Shown: positions 59,534 through 64,000 of the stretch, one piece after another
How the letters are laid out: every line of letters begins with the position of its first letter
Position numbering within the stretch: position 1 is the stretch's first letter
DNA from: Deinococcus aerophilus
GTDB lineage: Bacteria; Deinococcota; Deinococci; Deinococcales; Deinococcaceae
Direction: 5' to 3'
NCBI RefSeq assembly: GCF_014647075.1
Contig: NZ_BMOM01000004.1
Location: 138,989 to 202,988 of the forward strand
DNA: 64,000 bases
Notes under the pieces: model-generated
Databases searched by the model: none
Seen by the model: the letters and a program-made list of their open reading frames with translations, nothing else
What the model was told of the DNA's origin: nothing
Translations under genes and position numbers: made by a program

Positions 59534-59755
59534 TCATGAGGCACCGTCCTTTTTGGGTACGGCCACGAGTTCCAGGCCCAGCGCATCCAGAACCTTTTGC
59601 CAGCTGTCTGGCACCGCCCCTACACGACCGGACAGCAGACGTTGAACATTTGGCTGGGCCATTCCGACCAGTTCTCCCAACTCGATTTGTGTGATGCCTT
59701 GGGCCTTCATTCGTGCCCGGACGGTGTGTCGTACCTGCTCATTCATTCCATTCAT
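59534..59755 (-). CDS. XRE-family helix-turn-helix regulator
   Basis: A small regulator of 73 residues. RMKAQGITQIELGELVGMAQPNVQRLLSGRVGAVPDSWQKVLDALGLEL is an XRE/Cro-type helix-turn-helix. Likely represses element genes and itself: a 7-bp inverted repeat lies just upstream of the start. ATG 59755 is preferred; ATG 59746 and GTG 59770 are in frame. Leftward, same direction as the integrase. Confidence 0.82.
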   Translation of the reverse strand: MNGMNEQVRHTVRARMKAQGITQIELGELVGMAQPNVQRLLSGRVGAVPDSWQKVLDALGLELVAVPKKDGAS

Positions 59756-59758
59756 GCT

Positions 59759-59800
59759 TATATCACCCACTGATATAGTAGATCATAAAATGATATATTC
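59759..59800. promoter_or_regulatory. operator/promoter of the XRE regulator
   Basis: TATATCA (59759-59765) and TGATATA (59771-59777) form a perfect 7-bp inverted repeat with a 5-nt spacer. A third half-site TGATATA lies at 59791-59797. They flank a leftward -10 candidate, so autorepression is likely. Confidence 0.55.
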
Positions 59801-60145
59801 CAATCGGTGCCCAAGAAGGTCTCTCACGAAGAATTCGCCGCTTTCCTGACTCCACTGGGAGGGAATCATCCGGCGAAAGGCCAAATCCTGCCCTTAACGG
59901 AATGGTGCTGGCCGCGAGCTGAGGGCCGCCGAGCCCTTCCTGGCAACTGAACCCCTTGCCCGCTCTCGGCACGGGCCGCACCCTCAAGCGCCACTGGCGC
60001 ATGGACAAGATGAATCACCCCATGTCCTGCTTGCTGCCGCCTCAGTCAACCAGTGGTCTGCCAATCTGAACGAAAGCGGAATTCACACTCTCCGGCCCGC
60101 GAGTAACGACGCCCGCGCGAGCGGCGCCTGCTTAGCGCTTGAAGA
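59801..60145. other. 345-bp region without a convincing gene
   Basis: Between the XRE regulator promoter and the TubC-like gene. A leftward open frame of 81 codons exists (59763-60008), but it lacks a ribosome binding site, would run through the operator and has no recognisable protein character. No strong hairpin or repeat is seen. Confidence 0.5.
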
Positions 60146-60583
60146 TCACGGTGCCTCCACCGGGCATCGGTGCCCCCGTATGCCGCGTCTAAGTGGGCGA
60201 TAGCCTTGACCTTCCTCGGCAGCGCAGCGATGGGCAGGGTGGATCAGGACCGGCGCCTTGGGATCGCCGTCATCCCACCCATGTGCGGCACGACCAGCGC
60301 TGCATTCGCCTTCCAGTGGGTAGATGGTGGGGGTAAAGCGTTCGCAGCTTCCACAGTGGCCGGGCTGCTGGATCAGGAGTGCCCAATTTGGCGGTAAGAC
60401 AAAACTCTGTTTCTGTTCCTCGGCTTTGAGATACCTCAGCAGATCAGCCTTGCAGGCCCGTACCATAGCCAGCAGATTCGAATTAACCCGACTGGCCGGT
60501 TCCAGCCGCACTCGCCCTTCGGGAGTCGCCGTCACTTGAACCCCCAATCCGTCCAGGGTGTCGAGCAGGTTTCGAGCGTTCAA
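60146..60583 (-). CDS. small TubC-docking-like protein with Cys/His cluster
   Basis: A protein of 145 residues. The first 53 residues (LLDTLDGLGVQVTATPEGRVRLEPASRVNSNLLAMVRACKADLLRYLK) resemble the TubC N-terminal docking fold that recurs in mobile-element proteins. The C-terminal half has CGSCERF, ECSAGR, HPAHRC and HRC, enough Cys/His for one zinc site. Its start overlaps the primase stop (ATGA, 60580-60583), so the two are translated together. Probably a replication accessory; exact role unknown. Confidence 0.7.
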   Translation of the reverse strand: MNARNLLDTLDGLGVQVTATPEGRVRLEPASRVNSNLLAMVRACKADLLRYLKAEEQKQSFVLPPNWALLIQQPGHCGSCERFTPTIYPLEGECSAGRAAHGWDDGDPKAPVLIHPAHRCAAEEGQGYRPLRRGIRGHRCPVEAP

Positions 60584-63264
60584 ATTTCCACCGCGTCTTC
60601 AGCCGCAGAAATAACACCATAAACACCTGACACCCCATTCGAGCCGTCTGGAACGGTTCCCGGGTCCCTGTGTTTCTCTGAGAGTTCTTGACCGGACCTC
60701 GTGAAGTCCGTTGAAACACAGGGTGTTTCATCCGGTCTCTCAGCAGGGGAAAGAAAAGACTCAGACGAGCTCTCCGGTGGCCTTCCCGGTGTTTTCGATG
60801 TTTCGGGTGTTTTTCTCTGCTTCTGTTGACTCGGCTCTATGCGGTAGGCCGCATTCCCTGTTGCTGTCTTCCCGGCCAGCCGAAGGCGGTACCCACCAAA
60901 GACTCGGTCACGCTGCTGGGTTACGGCACGGCCGACCCGTTTCAGGGCGGACGTGTTTTGCCGGCCTTCCCAGTAATCCGAACACAGGTCAAGTGCCCGC
61001 ATGGCGGCCAGCACGTCCTTCGCCCCTATGCTCTGCGAGCCGTGGACGTTATGCAGTGCAGCCAGCAACGCCACCCACTCCTGGGGTGCCGCGTTGGCCG
61101 TTTCATACAGTTCCTCACGACCCGTCAGGAAGCCTGGCACACCGGCGACGTCCAGAATGCCTCCGATGGTCGCCGTCCATTTTTCAAAGCTGCCCAGTCG
61201 GGCCGATCCTTCGGGCCTGCCTGCTGCCTTCCACGCCTCGATTAGAGAGAGACACGCGGCCACCAGCGCCGGACGGTTGGCTTTGATCCAACCCCGCAGG
61301 TCCGGGTGCGTGAAGCCGGTTCGTTCCTCCGGGCGTTCCACCCCCGGATCAAGGCGGATGGGAATGATGCGCCGGGGCATGTCGTCGTCAAGGATGACGT
61401 TGTTCCCCGTCGCCAGCCACAACGCACCGTTCGGAAGCGTCAGCATTTCTGACCTGCCCAGCCGCCGCCCACGCCAGATGGAAGAGGTCAGTGCCGCGGC
61501 CAGTGCCTCCCCCTTGAGTGCGATCACATTGTCCAGCAGCACCACAGGCGCACTCTCGAGAAGCATGCTCGTCACACGCTTTTCAAACTCGTCCCCATCT
61601 TTGGTCTGCACCATGACCCCCGCCGGGCCGCCTTGCGTGACGTGGGCAATCACTTCTGACAGCAGCCCCTTGCCACTGCCGCGGGTTGGCGCCTCGATAA
61701 GGTGCAGCGGCGTAGGGCCGTCAATCATGGGCCGCACGAAGGGCAACAGCATCGCTGCCAGGGTGTGCGCGAAGCCCGCCTCGTGGGGAGAGAACGGGAA
61801 ATCAGTGAGCAACTTGCGCAGAAGGGTCAGGGCGTCCGGTACCGGCGGCAAAGTGGGGACGCTCATGCCACGGAGGGCCAGATAGATGCCGCTGGGGGCG
61901 TGGTACCCCTCCACACTGATTAGCGCTCCACCTGGGGCATAAATGGGCGACTTCGCCAGGGTCCGCAATGGAGGCAAGCCCAGGTGTTCACTGCGGGCCA
62001 GCAAATCGGGAGCCAGGTCCGCCGGTGGGCGGGCGGGCCTGCTGTCCGTCACCACCTGCTTTTTTCCATGCTCGGTCTTCTCGGTACGCTCCTTGAGCAC
62101 CACAAAGTCGGCCACTCGTGCCAGCCATCCTTTCAAGGCCACCGCATCCATGGCACGCAAGCGTGGCTCCCCTTCATGGGTGATCAGCCGAACCACCTCT
62201 CCGCCGCGCTGAAAGAGGGTTGGTGGGGTATTGGCGGCCATCAGTGCAGCCTGCGCCTCCGCCGCAATTTCCCGGAGGTGTCGCTCATTCACCACGATCT
62301 CAGGCAGGCCGGAGGCGGTGCTGTGGCGCCGGCCTTCTCGACTGTTCACGCTCAGCCTTTGGCCCACATGATCCAACGGGTCCGGCTGGGTCATTCCATC
62401 GGCCAGGGCACGCGGCAGGGTATCGCCTATTTCGCTGGCCGAGAGACCGGCTGCTTCTGCAGCCTTCCATAAGCATGCCTCGCTCTCCTCGCGATTCAAA
62501 TGCCCGCCACCGCATAACCGCCCCACCCGGAAAGCTGCCGCATTCAGCTGACGGTTCCTTCCCCCCGGTTTCATCTGGGCCAGTTCATCGGCCAGTCCAT
62601 GCAGCGTGTTCAGGGCGTATTTGCGGCGCACCCCTTCTGAAATCATGGGTTGCTCGTTCTGATGGCTTGGCGTGGGTTGTGGAATTACTGAACGCCCGGG
62701 CTCAGTGGATAAGGGGAAGGCGTCCTGTATCTGGGCCAACGTGAACCGCGCTCCCGTGTTGGACAGGATGCGGGTTGTGAACAGCTCGCCCTTCTGGTGT
62801 TGAAAGCCTGGCACCCGCATGACGCGGGCCAAGCCTTTGCAGTCGTCCGGACAGCTTCCTACTGCGCGCGCCAACGCCTCTTGCTGGGCATTGAACGCTT
62901 GGCCGTCCAGGGGAGGTGTTTCGTGGTCGTTGAGAATCCAGTAGGCGTGAAATCTTCCTGGGCTGCTTTCCACCAGGAGAGACGGCTCGAGAGGCCAGCG
63001 ATCGGGCAGGGGTTGGCCATCGAAGTCGGCCCAGTAGGCGCGTATACGGGTCACGTTGTGGTTTTTCCGGCCCACCCCGTCCCCTTCGTTGATCATCAGG
63101 AATATTCCTGCTCCCTGACGGTTCAGCGCATCCAGCGCCGTGGAATCGAACAAAACACGGGACAGCCGCTTGTCTTCGACATGGCGGTCGTCGAAGGTCT
63201 GGAAGGTCTGCCGTCCATTGAACTGGGCGCGGAACTCTTCTGCGTCGTGGGATGAGCCCGTCAT
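60580..63264 (-). CDS. element replication protein: primase-like N-terminus plus ATPase/helicase domain
   Basis: A large protein of 894 residues. The N-terminal third resembles RepB-type archaeo-eukaryotic primases of plasmids and phages: AYWADFDG (Asp80, Asp82 as metal ligands), ESSPGRFHAYW with a catalytic-type His, and VMRVPGFQHQKG. A helical linker (NTLHGLADELAQMKPGGRNRQLNAAAFRVGRL) follows. A P-loop-like GSGKGLLSEVIAHV near residue 525 and VVLLDNVIALKGEALAAALTS mark a helicase-type ATPase. A disordered Ser/Thr/Pro tail ends it. It would drive replication of the excised element. ATG 63264 lacks a strong Shine-Dalgarno. Confidence 0.82.
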   Translation of the reverse strand: MTGSSHDAEEFRAQFNGRQTFQTFDDRHVEDKRLSRVLFDSTALDALNRQGAGIFLMINEGDGVGRKNHNVTRIRAYWADFDGQPLPDRWPLEPSLLVESSPGRFHAYWILNDHETPPLDGQAFNAQQEALARAVGSCPDDCKGLARVMRVPGFQHQKGELFTTRILSNTGARFTLAQIQDAFPLSTEPGRSVIPQPTPSHQNEQPMISEGVRRKYALNTLHGLADELAQMKPGGRNRQLNAAAFRVGRLCGGGHLNREESEACLWKAAEAAGLSASEIGDTLPRALADGMTQPDPLDHVGQRLSVNSREGRRHSTASGLPEIVVNERHLREIAAEAQAALMAANTPPTLFQRGGEVVRLITHEGEPRLRAMDAVALKGWLARVADFVVLKERTEKTEHGKKQVVTDSRPARPPADLAPDLLARSEHLGLPPLRTLAKSPIYAPGGALISVEGYHAPSGIYLALRGMSVPTLPPVPDALTLLRKLLTDFPFSPHEAGFAHTLAAMLLPFVRPMIDGPTPLHLIEAPTRGSGKGLLSEVIAHVTQGGPAGVMVQTKDGDEFEKRVTSMLLESAPVVLLDNVIALKGEALAAALTSSIWRGRRLGRSEMLTLPNGALWLATGNNVILDDDMPRRIIPIRLDPGVERPEERTGFTHPDLRGWIKANRPALVAACLSLIEAWKAAGRPEGSARLGSFEKWTATIGGILDVAGVPGFLTGREELYETANAAPQEWVALLAALHNVHGSQSIGAKDVLAAMRALDLCSDYWEGRQNTSALKRVGRAVTQQRDRVFGGYRLRLAGKTATGNAAYRIEPSQQKQRKTPETSKTPGRPPESSSESFLSPAERPDETPCVSTDFTRSGQELSEKHRDPGTVPDGSNGVSGVYGVISAAEDAVEI

Positions 63265-63361
63265 GACTCAGCCCTCTTGAAGGGTTTTGGAAGAAGTGAC
63301 AAGCCTGGATACATGGCCGTGACCTGAGGCGGCAGGGCGCACAGAATAGGGAGGCCGCGCA

Positions 63362-63631
63362 TCAATTCGTCTCTAGGATGTCGATGGGAACGAGCCAGGC
63401 CTGCAGCGTCTCCGGCGTGTGCTGCCTGGCCAGCCTCCACAGGTCGACACGTTCAGCCGCCGCGCGGTCAATCAGGTGTTCAAAGTCCGCCCGCTTGATC
63501 AGCAGCCGTTCTCCACAGCCCCTGCGGCCCATCTTGATGTGGGGCAGAAGGCGCACGAAATGAGTTGCCAGGTCGCGTCCCAGACCGTAGTCCTGTCTGA
63601 GGAGGTCGACAGACAGCAAGGTCTTGCTCAT
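63362..63631 (-). CDS. excisionase-like DNA-binding protein
   Basis: A small basic protein of 89 residues. LLSVDLLRQDYGLGRDLATHFVRLLPHIKMGRRGCGERLLIKRADFEHLID has the layout of AlpA/excisionase winged-helix proteins: a helix-turn-helix, then a Gly-rich turn and a basic strand. It starts at ATG 63631 (frame open to 63718) and lies 97 nt before the primase gene, same strand. Either a directionality factor for the integrase or an activator of the replication gene. Confidence 0.72.
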   Translation of the reverse strand: MSKTLLSVDLLRQDYGLGRDLATHFVRLLPHIKMGRRGCGERLLIKRADFEHLIDRAAAERVDLWRLARQHTPETLQAWLVPIDILETN

Positions 63632-64000
63632 GGTCGTTCCGCGTCGGTCCAGCCGTGTATGGCGGGTGAACCCTCTACTGAGAGGGGATGGGGCGTGACG
63701 GTGTGCATCGGCGGCCAAGCTGCGACTGTAGGCGTGCTTGGGACATTTCGGCGAATTTCAGGCATAAGTCACCTCACCTCCTCGCCTGATGGATCAGGCG
63801 GCAGGGCATATGAGCTGCTCCCTTACGTCCGGCGCGCGCTAAGCTGCGACTGCCATTTGCTGCTTCGGGAGCAGGTGGTTTGTGGCGTGAGGGTCGGCGC
63901 GAGACGCCAATCTGTTCCGACCCCTGGCGGCCTGACAGATTTTATGAGATTGGACGGAAAACGAGTTGCCAGCCGACCTCAAGGGTGGTTTGAGGAGGGG
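63632..64000. other. 369-bp non-coding region of the element with several inverted repeats
   Basis: No gene is seen. Structures: CGCCTGAT-GG-ATCAGGCG (63783-63800); GGTCGG...CCGACC with GGCG-CGAGA-CGCC nested inside (about 63891-63922); and AATCTGT...ACAGATT (about 63909-63941) overlapping it. The region precedes the leftward excisionase-replication genes, so it should hold their promoter and could hold a replication origin. Confidence 0.45.

Noticed and set aside
59763..60008. 81-codon leftward frame upstream of the XRE regulator
   Set aside because: No ribosome binding site, overlaps the operator, and composition is not protein-like.

Overview
The window looks like a chromosomal segment of a Deinococcus species; genus is inferred, species is not assignable. 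Grounds: very high GC, an NAD-dependent DNA ligase and RecN of bacterial type, a carotenoid locus beside a cobalamin-binding MerR regulator, and many genes with a TANNNT -10 box placed 5-8 nt before an ATG or GTG with no Shine-Dalgarno. That is the leaderless promoter layout known from Deinococcus. There is no rRNA and no CRISPR array. One tRNA-Val(UAC) is present.

Layout. 1-10914: carbohydrate and peptide scavenging. A GH13 alpha-glucosidase has a LacI-type operator. It is followed by a peptide ABC transporter (two permeases and a binding protein, no ATPase), a secreted GH20 hexosaminidase, a sugar-binding lipoprotein-like protein, and a divergent GH3 NagZ-type hexosaminidase. 10945-19281: housekeeping genes (DegV, a 3-hydroxyisobutyrate dehydrogenase-like enzyme, an SPFH protein, an SpoU methyltransferase, a response regulator, a GNAT, an MBL hydrolase and a MATE pump). 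19392-26720: a long leftward sulfur operon, DUF4395-sir-cysC-cysH-sat-SsuA/C/B-type ABC transporter. 27049-28163: a tandem pair of phosphoribosyltransferase paralogues. 28206-32480: a CarH-like B12 regulator with an NAD(P)-binding epimerase, divergent from a UbiA prenyltransferase and a CrtI/CrtD-type desaturase. 32566-46114: pckA, an alanine-rich protein with 11-residue repeats, recN, a PrcB-domain lipoprotein, DoxX, a BMP-family binding protein, ligA, and an asp23-nusB-folD-DUF212 operon. 46111-54058: a neopullulanase-type GH13, a GntR regulator and a complete branched-chain amino-acid ABC operon (livK-H-M-G-F) with a decayed second livK tail. 54225-57890: ispG, pheA and an amidase.

From the tRNA-Val at 57928 onward the sequence is an integrative element. 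It has a tyrosine integrase beside the tRNA, an XRE regulator with its own palindromic operator, a TubC-like small protein, an 894-residue primase-helicase and an excisionase-like DNA-binding protein. Its far end is outside the window. Base composition is visibly less GC-rich here.

Genes in most clusters are packed with 4-bp ATGA/GTGA/TTGA overlaps, suggesting translational coupling. The observations most worth a second look are: the CarH-like protein that keeps the W-x9-EH cobalamin motif but has Ala where the Thermus photoreceptor has its photoproduct-capping His; the LEA-like 11-mer protein; the possible muropeptide/aminosugar salvage cluster; the neopullulanase leader hairpin; and the tRNA-Val element.
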